Shown here: piece by piece, positions 16,190 through 27,700 of the stretch | How positions within the stretch are numbered: the stretch's first letter is position 1 | How the letters are laid out: each line of letters opens with the position of its first letter | From: Flavobacteriales bacterium | GTDB lineage: Bacteria > Bacteroidota > Bacteroidia > CAIKAF01 | Length of the DNA: 64,000 nucleotides | Direction of reading: 5' to 3' | Assembly (NCBI GenBank): GCA_018401695.1 | Contig: JAGYKD010000002.1 | Location: forward strand, 1-64,000 | Program-made: the position numbers and the translations under genes | Notes under the pieces: model-generated | The model's input: the letters and a program-made list of their open reading frames with translations, nothing else | The model's database searches: none | Told to the model about the DNA's origin: nothing

Positions 16190-17389
16190 TTAATGCGTAT
16201 GGAGCATGATCTTTAGCGCATCTATTAGCTTTTTAGGAGAGTAATTGTCCCAATAGGCTTTTTGCTGGAGCTTGGCTAAGTGCTCTCTTTCTTCCGGGTT
16301 TTGGTATAATTTTAGCATGATTTCAGCAAATTCGGCAGGGTCACTTGAACTCGGAATTGTACTTTTTAAGCCTTCCGCCAAGCCCTCAAGTCCAACAGGT
16401 GTACTTAGGACCATTTTGCCAAAATCGAGTGCTTCCAGCACCTTTATACGAATTCCCGAACCCTCCCAAAGGGGTACAGTCAATACATCCATTTGGGCAA
16501 TAAATGGCTCAATTTCATCCAATTCTCCATGGCAAAAAATGCCGGGCTGCTTATCCCAGTCTACATTTTTTGGAAAAGCTTTACCGGCCAAATGTAGGGT
16601 AGCATCAGGAATGACTTTAATTACCAAAGGCCAAACCTCTTTAACCAACCACTCAACCCCCGCCCGATTCGGCTTCCAATCCATGGCGCCTAAATGAAAA
16701 AAGCGCATAGGTTCGCTCAAGGATACTTGGCTAAAATGGCCATAATATGGTGTGGGCCAATAGGTGCATTTTACTGCTTTGTGTAAAGATATGGTTCGGT
16801 GGTCTGCTTCGCTAATACTCCATACCTCATCCACGCTTTTCCAAAGCCGCTCTTCGTATTGGCTTAGCCGGCGGTTTTCTTTTTGCAACAATCTTTTTTT
16901 GAGGGGATTCTTTTCGCGCAGCCAAAGGGCTTTGTAAATCTTGTGTTCCACGTTGTGACTTCTGTAAACTTCTCTTACCGTAGCGTCGATTTGCATATGC
17001 TCTCGCCACCAACTGGCAGGGAGACCTTCCCAAATCACCAAGTCAGGGGAAACCGAATCCAAAAACGCCTGGGCTTTTGCTTTTTGACTTTTGGGAGTTC
17101 TGCCAAAGCGCCACAATTGAAACGGACTTTTGCTCCATAGCATGTTAAAGCCCATCCACCATGTTACTTTAGTATTTACAGGTAATATTAAAAGCCTTTC
17201 TTGATCTATTTCTTTTGGCCACTTTTCGGGCAAAAAGGGATGCTTGTAGGTGCTTAAACAAACTACCCAAAGATCCAAATCTAAGCTTTGAAGACTTTTT
17301 AAGGTAGATTGAATCGCACGGGTTCCTCCATCCCGCGCCGGGTAGGGCGGTTTACTGCACCACAACACTACTTTCTTTTTTGGCGCCAT
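16190..17389 (-). CDS. Glycosyltransferase, GT4-like
   Basis: This 399-residue protein is a GT-B glycosyltransferase of the GT4 group. The N-terminal donor/acceptor half opens KKVVLWCSKPPYPARDGGTRAIQSTLKSL. The C-terminal Rossmann half contains FFHLGAMDWKPNRAGVEWLVKEVWPLV, TLHLAGKAF, a later VLTVPLWEGSGIRIKVLEALDFGKMVLSTPVGLEGL with the EGSGxRxKxLEAL signature, and a C-terminal helix ending LHTH. It likely transfers a sugar in surface polysaccharide or LPS synthesis; donor and acceptor are unknown. Its 5' end overlaps the LptF/G-like gene by 22 nt, which supports a role in envelope glycans. Confidence 0.92.
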   Translation of the reverse strand: MAPKKKVVLWCSKPPYPARDGGTRAIQSTLKSLQSLDLDLWVVCLSTYKHPFLPEKWPKEIDQERLLILPVNTKVTWWMGFNMLWSKSPFQLWRFGRTPKSQKAKAQAFLDSVSPDLVIWEGLPASWWREHMQIDATVREVYRSHNVEHKIYKALWLREKNPLKKRLLQKENRRLSQYEERLWKSVDEVWSISEADHRTISLHKAVKCTYWPTPYYGHFSQVSLSEPMRFFHLGAMDWKPNRAGVEWLVKEVWPLVIKVIPDATLHLAGKAFPKNVDWDKQPGIFCHGELDEIEPFIAQMDVLTVPLWEGSGIRIKVLEALDFGKMVLSTPVGLEGLAEGLKSTIPSSSDPAEFAEIMLKLYQNPEEREHLAKLQQKAYWDNYSPKKLIDALKIMLHTH

Positions 17390-18897
17390 TTATACCAAAG
17401 GTTTTGATAGGTCTCCAAACTAAACCACTTGTTGTCGGTAGAAATCCGCAAGGTCAAAAAGAGACCAAAAGGAAATAAAATAAGAGAAGATAGCCACATG
17501 CCCCAAACCGCATCCATGTTTAAGCTCTTCACCGATTTTTCGGCGGAGGTAGAAATAATGTGGTACGTTATGAAAATTAAAATACACAAAATCAGAGGCA
17601 AACCTAAGCCCCCTTTTCGAATTATAGCCCCTAAGGGGGCGCCAATAAAAAATAATACCAAGCAAGCAAAGCTTAAGGTGAATTTTCGGTGCCACTCTAC
17701 TCTATTGCTTGCCAAGTTTTTTTGAGTCATATCCCAACTCGATTGCTGTTGGTTAAAACCGCGATGCAACGCTTGTATGTGTTGTTCGGCTTGTCGAAAT
17801 ACTTCTTGAGCCTCTTCCTTGGCTAAATGCCTCGACAGGGATTGCTCCTTTAGGTCAATCGATATTGCTTTTGGTCTTGTTTGAGCCATTCTTTCAAGCC
17901 CATTTTCATTTATTGTGGCCGGTTCCGGCTCCGGTTTTTCCTCAAGTAAGGGAACCTCCCTAGCTTCTAAATCAAAGCTCACCTCCCCGGGCGGAGCAAA
18001 CAAAAAGCGGTCCAGTTCCCGGTGACCTAATCCTCTGCTTTGTTCAGCAAAATCTTTATGGATGTCCTCATAGACTTTATTGAGCTGAAACACATTCATC
18101 ATGGCGTAAGAGTTCTTCAAATAGTCCCGGTTGTTTTCGGTGTCTATCTGAAATGCCGACATGTCAATCCAAACTTGTTGACGGCTAAACGCTTCTCTGT
18201 AAAACCGATGGGTGCCATGTTGTTTGGTGAAAAAGTCGGCGCCATCGTACCGTATGCCATCTTTCAAATCCAAAATCAGGTACCTTTCGTCGGTGGTGAA
18301 TTGAATGGTTCCTTTTTTGGCCATGGTAAGCCGTGCGTCTCCAATGCCATGCTGACTATGGTCGTATACCATTACATCATAAATCTCTTGCCCGTTTTTG
18401 CTTTTTTGCCCTACATATAAAGTAACTCCCGTAAGGCCGGAATAAAAGACCCCTTCGGTAATATCCATAGCGGGACGTGTAGAACGAATAGCTGCAAATA
18501 GGCTTTTGAATTTGAAATTTGCCACCGGCATGGCATAGTTGCTAAATAAAAAAGCACCTATGCTCACCCCAACCACAAATACCATAAGCGGCCTCAACAG
18601 TCGAAGCAAGGAAATGCCATTGGATCTTGCTGCTACCAACTCCAAATGCTCGCCCATGGTGCCAATGGTCATAATGGAGGAAAGAAGAATAGCTAGAGGA
18701 AGAGCCAGCGGAACTAAGGTTGCCGATGCATAAAACAGCAATTCCAAGATGATACTCCACTCCAAGCCTTTGCCCGCCAAATCATCTACATGTTTCCAAA
18801 GGAACTGCATCACAAGCACAAAAAGTGCTATGAAAAAAGTGAGCAAAAAAGGCCCTAAATACGATTTCAGAACCAGTGCAGTTAGGCGCTTCATCAT
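17368..18897 (-). CDS. LptF/LptG family permease
   Basis: This 509-residue inner-membrane protein of the YjgP/YjgQ family is a permease subunit of the LptB2FG ABC transporter that extracts LPS from the inner membrane. Membrane helices lie near 12-35, 50-80 and 98-125, then a large periplasmic region, then three C-terminal helices (about 395-490). Family sequences are visible: LPLAILLSSIMTIGTMGEHLELVAARSNGISLLRLLRP and WHRKFTLSFACLVLFFIGAPLGAIIRKGGLGLPL. The periplasmic part is longer than in Escherichia coli and ends in a Glu/Pro-rich stretch (EEKPEPEP), as is usual in Bacteroidota. It overlaps the downstream glycosyltransferase gene and is 30 nt from the START-like gene, so the three probably form one unit. 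Confidence 0.93.
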   Translation of the reverse strand: MMKRLTALVLKSYLGPFLLTFFIALFVLVMQFLWKHVDDLAGKGLEWSIILELLFYASATLVPLALPLAILLSSIMTIGTMGEHLELVAARSNGISLLRLLRPLMVFVVGVSIGAFLFSNYAMPVANFKFKSLFAAIRSTRPAMDITEGVFYSGLTGVTLYVGQKSKNGQEIYDVMVYDHSQHGIGDARLTMAKKGTIQFTTDERYLILDLKDGIRYDGADFFTKQHGTHRFYREAFSRQQVWIDMSAFQIDTENNRDYLKNSYAMMNVFQLNKVYEDIHKDFAEQSRGLGHRELDRFLFAPPGEVSFDLEAREVPLLEEKPEPEPATINENGLERMAQTRPKAISIDLKEQSLSRHLAKEEAQEVFRQAEQHIQALHRGFNQQQSSWDMTQKNLASNRVEWHRKFTLSFACLVLFFIGAPLGAIIRKGGLGLPLILCILIFITYHIISTSAEKSVKSLNMDAVWGMWLSSLILFPFGLFLTLRISTDNKWFSLETYQNLWYKWRQKRK

Positions 18898-18927
18898 CCT
18901 AAAGGCAAAGGTAGCTATTTCCTTGGG

Positions 18928-19311
18928 TCAGGAACCCAATACCTGCATCAGGTCCTGAACCTGGGCATCCCAAAGCCTGCGTGTCTCTTCCACTTCTTCC
19001 ACCTCTGCCTCATCTTTGATCAGCAAAGCTACACCACCGGTAAGGTCGTCTACTTTTACCCGCATTTCAAAACGCATACCTTCTTTATCCCCGTCAATCC
19101 ATTCAAAACAAACAAATTCTTGATCCTTAAAGTCTACAAGCTTAGCTTTCTCTTCGGAACCTTCCCAACGAAAGGTGAAAATATCGTCGCGGATGTCCAC
19201 TTGATCAGAAAACCACTCCGACAATCCACTCGGAGTTCTAAGGAAATTATACAAAATCCGGGGACTGGACCTAACAATGTACTCCAGTTCAAAAATTTCT
19301 GTAGATGCCAT
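18928..19311 (-). CDS. START-like (SRPBCC) domain protein
   Basis: This 127-residue soluble protein of the helix-grip START/AHSA1-like fold covers the whole length: an opening strand (FELEYIVRSSPRILYNFLRTPSGLSEWFSDQVDI), a central beta-sheet (FTFRWEGSEEKAKLVDFKDQEFVCFEW) and a C-terminal helix (TRRLWDAQVQDLMQVL). Such proteins bind small hydrophobic ligands, but this Bacteroidota subgroup has no known role. It is first in the START / LptF-G / glycosyltransferase unit. Confidence 0.88.
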   Translation of the reverse strand: MASTEIFELEYIVRSSPRILYNFLRTPSGLSEWFSDQVDIRDDIFTFRWEGSEEKAKLVDFKDQEFVCFEWIDGDKEGMRFEMRVKVDDLTGGVALLIKDEAEVEEVEETRRLWDAQVQDLMQVLGS

Positions 19312-19401
19312 AAATAAGGGGCTCTAGGCGTATAAGAGCAACAATATAAGTAATTTATTTGCCTATCCCAAGCTTATTTTGTGCTCATTTTAGACAGTCC
19401 C

Positions 19402-19431
19402 TTGAAAAAAACAGGGAATCCCCTATATTTG
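19402..19431 (+). promoter_or_regulatory. Housekeeping promoter of tRNA-Met
   Basis: TTG at 19402-19404, 19-nt gap, TATATTTG at 19424-19431: a full match to the Bacteroidota TAnnTTTG -7 box. It lies 12 nt before the tRNA. The tRNA-Pro promoter has the same boxes and the same gap. Confidence 0.85.
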
Positions 19432-19442
19432 CACTCCCATTT

Positions 19443-19519
19443 GGCGAGGTAGCTCAGTCGGTTAGAGCGCAGGATTCATAACCCTGAGGTCACGGGTTCA
19501 ACTCCCGTCCTCGCTACCA
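19443..19519 (+). tRNA. tRNA-Met (CAT), CCA encoded
   Basis: Cloverleaf of 74 nt plus encoded CCA. The acceptor is ggcgagg/cctcgct (7 bp, one G-U), the D-arm gctcagtcggttagagc, the anticodon loop ttCATaa and the T-arm acgggttcaactcccgt. The anticodon stem cagga/ccctg has one A-C mismatch next to the loop. An elongator Met tRNA is more likely than initiator; a lysidine-modified Ile tRNA cannot be excluded by anticodon alone. Confidence 0.95.
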
Positions 19520-19520
19520 A

Positions 19521-19550
19521 ACACCGGTTCTTTGAATCGGTGTTTTTTTT
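19521..19550 (+). terminator. Intrinsic terminator after tRNA-Met
   Basis: A 10-bp stem (acaccggttc with gaatcggtgt, one G-U), 3-nt loop and a run of eight or more T, directly after the tRNA CCA end. Confidence 0.92.
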
Positions 19551-19560
19551 GGAGGCCTTT

Positions 19561-19700
19561 TCCGGCCCCACGCTTTACCTGTAGGTCCCTGTCCCGAAAA
19601 ACAGTAGCGGTACAGGGCGTTCGCTAAAGCTCCACGCCTGTACCGCTCTGTTTTTTACGGGCAAGGAACCCACAGGGTACCGCTGAGGTCCGGGGCCCCT
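19561..19700 (-). repeat. Family A palindromic intergenic element, copy A3
   Basis: Begins tccggccccacg and ends ggtccggggcccc. Long arms (cccg-aaaaacag-agcggtacagg and its complement cctgtaccgctctgttttttacggg) enclose a loop with the family centre, ggagctttagcgaac on the minus strand. It lies directly behind the tRNA-Met terminator. Confidence 0.75.
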
Positions 19701-19768
19701 TGTAGAGATTTTTGATTTTAATTAATACTGATAATCAACAACTTAAATGTTTTTATGTAGAGATTTTT

Positions 19769-21463
19769 TTAAGGACAAATCCGCGTTATGCTTATGTATC
19801 CTTGTCCGGCATTATACTGATTTAGGTTCTGAATAGGACCATTCAAGTTGCTGCTGTTGGCATATTGCCCATCCGAACTAGCCACTTGCTGCGCATTGGA
19901 ATCCATATAAGAGCCTCCACCTCCACCAAAACCTGTTCCGCTATTGTTGTTTCCGGAACCTCCTCCGGAATAACCTCCGCCTCCGGCCGAGCCACCCCAG
20001 CCGGCGGCTGCTCCGCCGCCAAAGCCCCCGATCATTTCATTTGTGGCCGTATAACTGCTGTTGTAAATTAATCGTCCACCTCTTCCTCCATTTAAAAAGG
20101 AATAGGCATTTTCCTTAACAAACATGGAACGACCATCCGAAGTTTGTGGTCCGTCAGTCAAAAATCCGGCTCCTCCGGGCCCTTGGTCGGCAAATGGCGC
20201 ACCGTTGCCGCTACAACCACCACCGCCTCCCGTACCCGCTCTTCCGCAAGTGTTCGTGGTGCCATCCATTATGTTTAAATTAAGTTGAGTACCAGACCTG
20301 GAAGAACCGCCGCCGCCGGCAATCATCAATGGCGTATTGTTGGAGCTTACTACAAAGCTTCCACCACCTCCGGAACCGGCACTGGTGCCGTGCTTTCCTT
20401 CCTGACCAACCAACAATTTTAAGGTTTGCCCTTGATTTAAGCTTAGACGACCGCGAAGAATGGCCCCTCGGCCTCCACCCCCATAGCCGGTGCCGTTGTG
20501 GGAACCGGAGGCTCCGGCAACTTCAATTTCATAGGTGCCGGTAGCCGGTACGGCCCATTCTTGGATTCCATTGGTCACATGAACTACGCCGGAACCATAG
20601 GTGGAGTTGCATTGGCTTTGGCTTGGTCCAAACCGTCCAATGGCTCCGCAGGTGGTGAAGTTCCAGGTCTGGGGCTGACAATTGGTTACGGTTGCGGTAT
20701 TGTTGAGCGTATCTACACAATTGTTGTTGTCGGTAACAATTAATTGCACCTGAAACTGTCCTGTATTGCTCCAGGTAACTCCAGGGTTTTGAATGATGGA
20801 GCTTGCCGGTGTTCCATTCTGAAAGGTCCACTGATAGCCGGAAATATTGGGCGTTGTGGCATTAAACGTGGCTTGGTTGTTTACAATAGGACTATTGGGA
20901 GTAACCGTATATGCTGCGGTTGGGTTATTTACCATCACAACAAAGCTTTGAATGGAAGAGGTTCCACAGGCGTTGCTGGCGCTTACGGAAATATTTCGGG
21001 GGCCTGCCTGATTGGAAAAGCTAACCACTATTGAATCGGTGCCGTTTCCGGATACCAAGGTATCTTGGTTGTCGATGGTCCATTGGTAAGATTGGGCACC
21101 CGGAACAGGGGCCACGTAAAAGAGCATTTGAGAAGCACCTAAGCACTGATTGGCTCCTCCTTGAATGTTTCCCGGTTGGGGTGGAGCTTGGCTGCAATCG
21201 CAACGAAGGGTTTTCCATCCCGAAGGAAACCAAGTTTCGACGCACTCGGTGGTAGTATTGTAAATCTGAAGCCCATTTGCAGGGTTTTGAATGGCGTTGC
21301 GCTGCATGGTGCTGAGCCTTGGAAGTAAGAAACCTCCCTGACTACCCGCAACTTCCAAAGTTGCAGAAGGGTCGGGAGGGGTGTTGGCACCAATGGTTAC
21401 GCCTTGGGCAAAGAGCTGGTTTAATCCAAAAAGCAAGGAAGAAAAGAGCAAGAAATACCTCAT
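19769..21463 (-). CDS. Secreted protein with PKD and ALK-like glycine-rich domain
   Basis: This 564-residue protein has a signal peptide (1-19, ...GLNQLFAQ), then an N-terminal segment common on Bacteroidota surface proteins (VTIGANTPPDPSATLEV...GFLLPRLSTMQRNAI...GLQIYNTTTECVETW). Two Ig/PKD-like modules follow (about 95-265), then one glycine-rich domain (about 270-564). That domain opens FTTCGAIGRFGPSQSQCNST and continues with IQEWAVPATGTYEIEVAGASG, LVGQEGKHG, MIAGGGGSS and GGGGYSGGGS, the same order as the ALK/LTK glycine-rich domain (PF12810). It is closest to the fourth domain of the next protein (21774-28607), sharing LTDGPQTSD and FLN-GRGGRL. It has no recognisable T9SS tail, ending GYISITRICP, so it may be secreted or held by partners. 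Function unknown. Confidence 0.88.
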   Translation of the reverse strand: MRYFLLFSSLLFGLNQLFAQGVTIGANTPPDPSATLEVAGSQGGFLLPRLSTMQRNAIQNPANGLQIYNTTTECVETWFPSGWKTLRCDCSQAPPQPGNIQGGANQCLGASQMLFYVAPVPGAQSYQWTIDNQDTLVSGNGTDSIVVSFSNQAGPRNISVSASNACGTSSIQSFVVMVNNPTAAYTVTPNSPIVNNQATFNATTPNISGYQWTFQNGTPASSIIQNPGVTWSNTGQFQVQLIVTDNNNCVDTLNNTATVTNCQPQTWNFTTCGAIGRFGPSQSQCNSTYGSGVVHVTNGIQEWAVPATGTYEIEVAGASGSHNGTGYGGGGRGAILRGRLSLNQGQTLKLLVGQEGKHGTSAGSGGGGSFVVSSNNTPLMIAGGGGSSRSGTQLNLNIMDGTTNTCGRAGTGGGGGCSGNGAPFADQGPGGAGFLTDGPQTSDGRSMFVKENAYSFLNGGRGGRLIYNSSYTATNEMIGGFGGGAAAGWGGSAGGGGYSGGGSGNNNSGTGFGGGGGSYMDSNAQQVASSDGQYANSSNLNGPIQNLNQYNAGQGYISITRICP

Positions 21464-21571
21464 GAGGGATTGGTTTTTTCAAAAATACAGCCAAAAAATA
21501 GGAAAGCCTAAGATTCACATAAAGTTAAAGGTTGACACTTATTGTGAAATTGAAGGGCCTGCGGGCGGGAT

Positions 21572-21718
21572 GCGCCAGGGACCGAACGGATGCCCCGGAT
21601 GCCGCAAAGCCTAGCACGTGCTATTGGAGGCGCGTGGCGCTTTAGCAAACGCCGCCTACAATTTGCACGTGCAGGCTTTGCGGCACCGGAGCAGGAGGGA
21701 GGGCCCGCCCGGGCGCCC
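21572..21718 (+). repeat. Family A palindromic intergenic element, copy A4
   Basis: Starts gcgccagggaccgaacgg and ends gggcccgcccgggcgccc. Arms ggatgccgcaaagcctagcacgtgc and gcacgtgcaggctttgcggcaccgg are complementary at about 22 of 25 positions, around a loop with ggaggcgcgtggcgctttagc. It abuts the terminator of the downstream giant gene. Confidence 0.85.
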
Positions 21719-21750
21719 AAAAAAAAACGCCCCGAAAAGTCGGGGCGTTT
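21719..21750 (-). terminator. Terminator of giant gene 1
   Basis: An 11-bp stem (aaacgccccga / tcggggcgttt), 4-nt loop, with a run of nine T on the minus strand, 24 nt after the stop codon. Confidence 0.93.
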
Positions 21751-21773
21751 CTTATGGGTTTTAAAGGAATCGT

Positions 21774-24700
21774 TTATTGACCTCGTACCACGCGGGCGGT
21801 GTATATTTCTCCATCGATGCTAACGCGGAGTAAATACATGCCTGTGGCCAATCCCAGGTGACCGGTTTCGATGGTTTTGTCGTGGCGTCCTGCACTTAGG
21901 TTGCCCATATCGTACATGGCCAAACGACGTCCGGAGATATCGAGGATTTCGGCTTGTACGTCGGCAGCTTTGTCCAGTTGCATAGACATTACCATAGGAC
22001 CGGTGAATGGGTTGGGGTATACGGAGAGCTCAAGAGCAGCTGCATCGGGTCCTTCAAAGCTAAAGATGTCTTTGGCCTCGATGGTGTCGCAGGTAGTGGA
22101 TAAGCATCCGTTTTTCTCAATGGTAAGGCAAACGATATAATTACCGGCGCTGGTGTAATTCTTAAGCGGGCTTACGTCGTTGCTTGCTGTGCCATCGCCG
22201 AGTGTCCACTGGTAGTTGGCGCCATTTACCGGATTGAAGGGGGTGAATTGCACCGAGTTTACACCGGTGTTGGTACCGTAGAAGCTGGCGTCAGGCGTTT
22301 GACTTACCACCACGTTTTGGGTGTAGGTGTCCGAACAGCCATTGGCGGTGCTTACTTGCAGGGTTACCAAATAGGTACCCGGTTGACTGAAGCTGTAGCT
22401 GGGGGCCTGAAGGGTGTCGGTAGCCTGCCCTGCAAAGTTCCAATTCCAGTCGGTAATATTACCGGTAGATACATCCACCAAATTAAGAGCTTGTTCTGTA
22501 CAACCGTTGGTGCTTAGGAAGTCTGCATTTGGTTTGGCATCTACGGCCACGTTACCATTAAAGGTAGTTGCACAGCCTTCGATACTGGTTACGGTAAGGT
22601 CGTAGTAGTATACGCCCGGAGTTGCATAGGCGTGGTTTACGTTTTGACCAATACCTGTGTTTCCATTGCCAAAGTTCCATTGATAGCCTGCTGCCTGAGC
22701 ACCTGAGGTGTAAGCGTCAAAGCTGATGGGAGTTGGGAAGCAAACCCCAGAGGTAAGTACAGAGTCAACCAAGGGGTTGGCGTGTACCGTAACCTGCTGA
22801 GTTGCAGTATCTGCACAACCTTCCGGGGTGGTTGCAATGAGCTGAACGGTGTATTGTCCGGCATTTGCATAGGTTTCGGAAGTTTGGAATCCGGAACCGG
22901 TGTTACCATTACCGAAGTCCCATTGGAAGGTGCTGATTACTCCACCTTGACCAATGCCGCTGTTTTGGGTAAAGGCCGTAGCCTGTCCCTCACAAACTGT
23001 AGGGGCATTGATTTGGAAAATGGAGGGATTAGGTAGCACGTTCACCTGTACTGGAGCTGTAGCCGCACCACAACCATTGGCATCGGTTCCCATCACTGTG
23101 TAGGAACCTGCGTTGGTGGTGGTATAGTTGGCTTGGTTGGCTCCACTTATTGGGTTGCCGTTGTTCATCCACTGGTAGTTCACCGCACCTGAGGCAGACA
23201 TAGTAACCGGAGTCCCGGCACATGCTTGCTGAATGGTGTTGGGGCTTACGCTTACCTGAGGTAGTGGATTCACCACAATATTTACGGTGTCGGTAGCAGA
23301 GCAGTTGTTGCTGCCGTTCACTTGGTAAATTACTTGAGCAGTGCCCGTTCCTGCCAATTGTGGGTCAAACAGACCTGAATTGGCATTGGCCATGCCGTTT
23401 CCTGACCAAGAACCTCCGGAAGTAGCTGCATTTAGGAGTACCACAGAAGCGTCGGCACAAACTTGCATTGGTGCGTTGGCAATGGTAGCGTCAGGAGAGG
23501 TAACTACAGTTACTACTGAAGAGTCGGTATTGGAACAGTTGTTTTGAGTAACGCTATACACAATGGTGTTGGTACCAATTAGGTTGGCGTTTGGTGTAAA
23601 TGTTCCGTTTGAGGTATTGGTGATGCCATTACCTGACCATGTTCCTCCGGGTGTCGTTGGAGACAAGTTGAAGGGTTGGTCGGCAGAGCAAACCGTTCCG
23701 GGGTTAGCTACAGATGCATCCGGGGTTGGGTTTACCACCACTTGAACAGAATCGGTTACTGTACAACCGGCTACTAAATCTACAATAGTATGGAATACTT
23801 GGTAGGTTCCGGGTGCAACGGCTGTTGGGTCAAAGATGCCTTGGTTGGCATCGATTACACCGTTTCCGGACCAAGTACCTCCGCTATTTAGTGCTGCAAG
23901 CGTATCGGTGCTGCTGTAGTCGCAATAGCTGGCCGGAGGTGTAGTAATGGAGGCGTCAGGGCCTGCAACTACGTTAATGGCCACGGAGTCTTGGAAAGAG
24001 CAACCGTTATTGCTAACCGTATACACCGCATAGTTGGTGCCTATGTTGGCTTGTGCAGCATCAAAGATTCCGTTAATGGAATCTACAATTCCGGGACCCG
24101 CCCAAGTACCGTTGGTATCGGAAGGTTGAGGAATATTGTAATTGATGATTACATAGCCATTGCTGGCATTGAATGAGCCGAGATCGGCTACCGGTCCGTT
24201 GTTAAAGGTAGACAGGTTGTCGTATTGACCGTTGGAGGTAGATACATCGAAGAAAGACGGATCAAAATAAGATCCACCGCCTCCGCCGAAGCCGCTGTTT
24301 GTACCATTGGTTCCGGCACCACCTCCGGAATAGCCGCCGCCACCGGCAGCGCCACCCCATCCGGATGCTGAGCCACCACCAAATCCACCTAATACTAGGT
24401 CGTTGGGCGCGTTTCCGCACGAGTAGAGAAGGCGTCCGCCCCTGCCATCGTTTAAGAAGGAGAAAGCGACTTCTTTGTGGCACATGGCACGAGTATCCGA
24501 AGTTTGTGGTCCGTCGGTCAAGAAGCCTGCTCCGCCCGGTCCTGTGTTGCCGAAGGGAGCTGCGTTACCGCCGCAACCGCCGTTACCGCCTGTACCGTTT
24601 TTACCGCAAGGGCCGGTAGCGGCATCCATTACATTTAGGTTGAGTGTAGCCCCGGACCGAGAAGAACCGCCGCCACCTGCAACTATGAGGGGTGTGTTGT

Positions 24701-27700
24701 TTCCGTCAGCAACAAAGGAGCCGCCTCCTCCGCCGCCGGCAGAGTTGCCATGCTTACCTTGTTGACCTACAAGAATTTTGAGAACGGTACCCGCGGTGAG
24801 TTGAGTTTTGCCTTTCATGATGGCTCCGCGGCCACCGCCGCCGTATCCGCTCCCGTCGTGTGACCCATCGGCACCTGCAACCTCAAACTCGTAAGTGCCG
24901 CTGAAAGGTACAGTCCAGTATTGGATACCGTTTTGTACGGACACCACACCCGGGCCATAGGTATTGTCGGCGTCTCCTTGGCTGGGGCCGAACTGCCCTT
25001 GAGCACCGCAGTTGGTTAAGGTAATGCTACCCTGCAACACGGGAGGGACAAAACCAAGATTTAACGGTGTTGATCCTTGGCAATAATTGCCTTGCACGGG
25101 AGAAAGGATGGCGGTAGGTATGGGGAATGCATTTACCTGAGCGGTGTCGTATTTAGAAGGACAACCGTTCACTGTGTAGTTTACGTAGTAAGTCTGCGGA
25201 GCATTTAATGGAGGAGTAGTCCAGTTTTGTCCAGCATTGGCAATGGTTCCCCCAATGGTGTCGTACCAAGTATACACTCCTTGTGGTCCGGTTACGCTAA
25301 GCGGCGCAGCCCCGGTTCCACAAAAGGTGGTATCGCCACTGGCAACAGGTGCCTGTAGTGAGTCGAGCCAAATAGGAGCAGGAACTCTAGGACTTTGGCA
25401 AGATTTAGTAATGGAATAAGAAATATTGATTTGTCCATTTCCATTTCTGGTACCTTGGGTATGCGTGGTGTTGGCAGCACGGTTGGCATCGGCATAGCTG
25501 GAACCACCGCCACCGCCACCGCCGAAGCTGCTGGATCCTCCACCGCCACCGTAGTAGCCACCGCCGCCGCCACCGGAGTAGCCGCAGTCGTAGGAGTCTC
25601 CACCAACGCCAAGGGTGCCGTCAAATCCGGCTGCGCCGCAAGTACCTCGTTGTCCACCGGCAGTTTGGCTTCCTCCTTTGCCGGAGTAGCAATCGGCATA
25701 GCTGTTGCAACGGGAACCGGCAAGAGCAGTAAGTCCTCCGCCGTCGCCTCCATGGTTTCCGGAAGAGCAATCGTATCCGGCACCACCGCCGCCACCGGCG
25801 ACTACAACGCGGTCGTTGAGGGCAGTACCTCCGGAGCGGATATCTGAAGCACCACCACCACCTTGTCCGCGGACGCTGTAGCATCCTCGTGTGGCAGATC
25901 CACCTCCATTCCAACCGCCTTGGGCGCTGCTGTTTTGTCCACCAACGTAAAGGTTAAGTACTTCTCCGGGGGTGACGTTAAGGGTAGTTTGCACTCTACC
26001 GCCAAGTCCCGGGTTACCGTAAATACCGCCCCCTTGAGCGCCATACATATCCACTTGGATTTGCGTAACGTCTGCGGGTACGGTCCAAGTTTGTGGACTT
26101 CCGGTATAATTGAAGGTATGGTTTCCGGAAATGGTAATGGAAGACCTTGTTTGAACAAAGAAAGTATCGCTTCCATTTACGGGAGGTAGTGAAATTTGAG
26201 GGCCGGTAGCCACCAAGTTGCCTCCTGAGTTGGCATCGTACCATTCGATGGGAGAGCTAACGCCAGTAGCGGTTAATGTTACCGGTGTACCACAAGTTAC
26301 GCTGTCGCCTTGGGTAATTGGAGCAGAAAGTGGTGCAACGTTAATTGGAACCGGAATTCTTGTACTGGAGCAGTAGTTTTTCACGTAAGAAATAATAACC
26401 TGACCATGACCTGATCGATCTCCCTGAGCATGGGTTACGTTGGATGCTAGGTTTGGATCGGCATAGCTAGATCCTCCTCCGCCACCGCCATAGTAGTAGC
26501 CACCGCCACCACCATACCAGCCGCCACCGCCGCCACCGGCGGCTTGTCCGCAGCAACCGGATTGAGCGGCATTGCCGCCTTGTCCAGAAGATCCGGCTTG
26601 AGCGCCCCCATTTGTGGCACCGCTTCCGCCGGAGTTTTGTTGACCACCCTGACCAACATAGGAGGTACTATTGCCGTTGCAATACCAGCCGGATTGTGCC
26701 GTACCTGAACCGCCACCGGCACCACCACGCTCGGCGTTTCCGTTGCAATTCCAACCGGCACCGCCACCGCCACCGGCAACCACTACCCGGTTGTTAAGGC
26801 TAGTGCCTCCTACTCGAAGGTCAGAGGCTCCGCCACCACTACCGCCGCTTTGGTAAAAGGTGTAACGGTTTCCTCCACCATTCCAGCCACCGGTGTTGCC
26901 GGTGGGTTGTTGGCCAACATAAATTCTAATGAGTTGTCCTGGAGTTACGGCCAAAGAACCGGTAACTCGTCCCCCAAGTCCGCCTTGATTGGAGGAATTG
27001 GAGCCACCTTGAGCGCCAGCAACGTCAAAATCAATGGCATAAACGCCGGAAGGAACGGTCCAGTTTTGAACACCGCCTGTATAATTAAAAGTTACAGAGC
27101 CCGATGGATTGGGATCCGTTATGGCTTCCAAATAAATGGTGTCGGAAGCAGTAATAAAGTTTTGGGTTACGGAATTGTTGGTTCCTAAACTATTTCCTGC
27201 GGTGGGGGCATCAAACCACTCAAAGAATCCGGTAGAACCGGAAGCCGTAGCGGTTAGGGTGTCTCCACAAAGTCCTGAAACTGCTTGGGCCGAAGGGTTA
27301 CTTACTGGACCTGCCTGGTAAGTAACAGGAATTCTTGCACTAACACAGAATGGGGAAGTGTAGGAAATGTTTACGGTTCCATGCCCAGTGCGCACGCCTT
27401 GGTTGTGGGTAATGTTTGTAGCTGCTTGAGGATCAGCATAAGAAGATCCGCCGCCGCCGCCGCCGTAAGATCCGCCGCCGCCGCCGTAGTATCCACCGCC
27501 GCCACCGCCGCCGCGGTAAGAGCCCATGCCACCATTGGCAAGAGTACCGCTGTTGGGACAGCACCAGTTTGTACCTGCTGCTCCACCGGAGTTTTGGCTT
27601 CCACCACGACCGGTGTACGAAGTATTGTTGGTGCTGCTGCAGTAGTACCCTGCTTCCCCGGTGAGTCCTCCGCCTGCGCCGCCGCGTGAACCATCGGTTC

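Noticed and set aside
16160-16190. Hairpin ttgcca/tggcaa behind the glycosyltransferase gene as a terminator
   Set aside because: Short stem and no T run on the minus strand.
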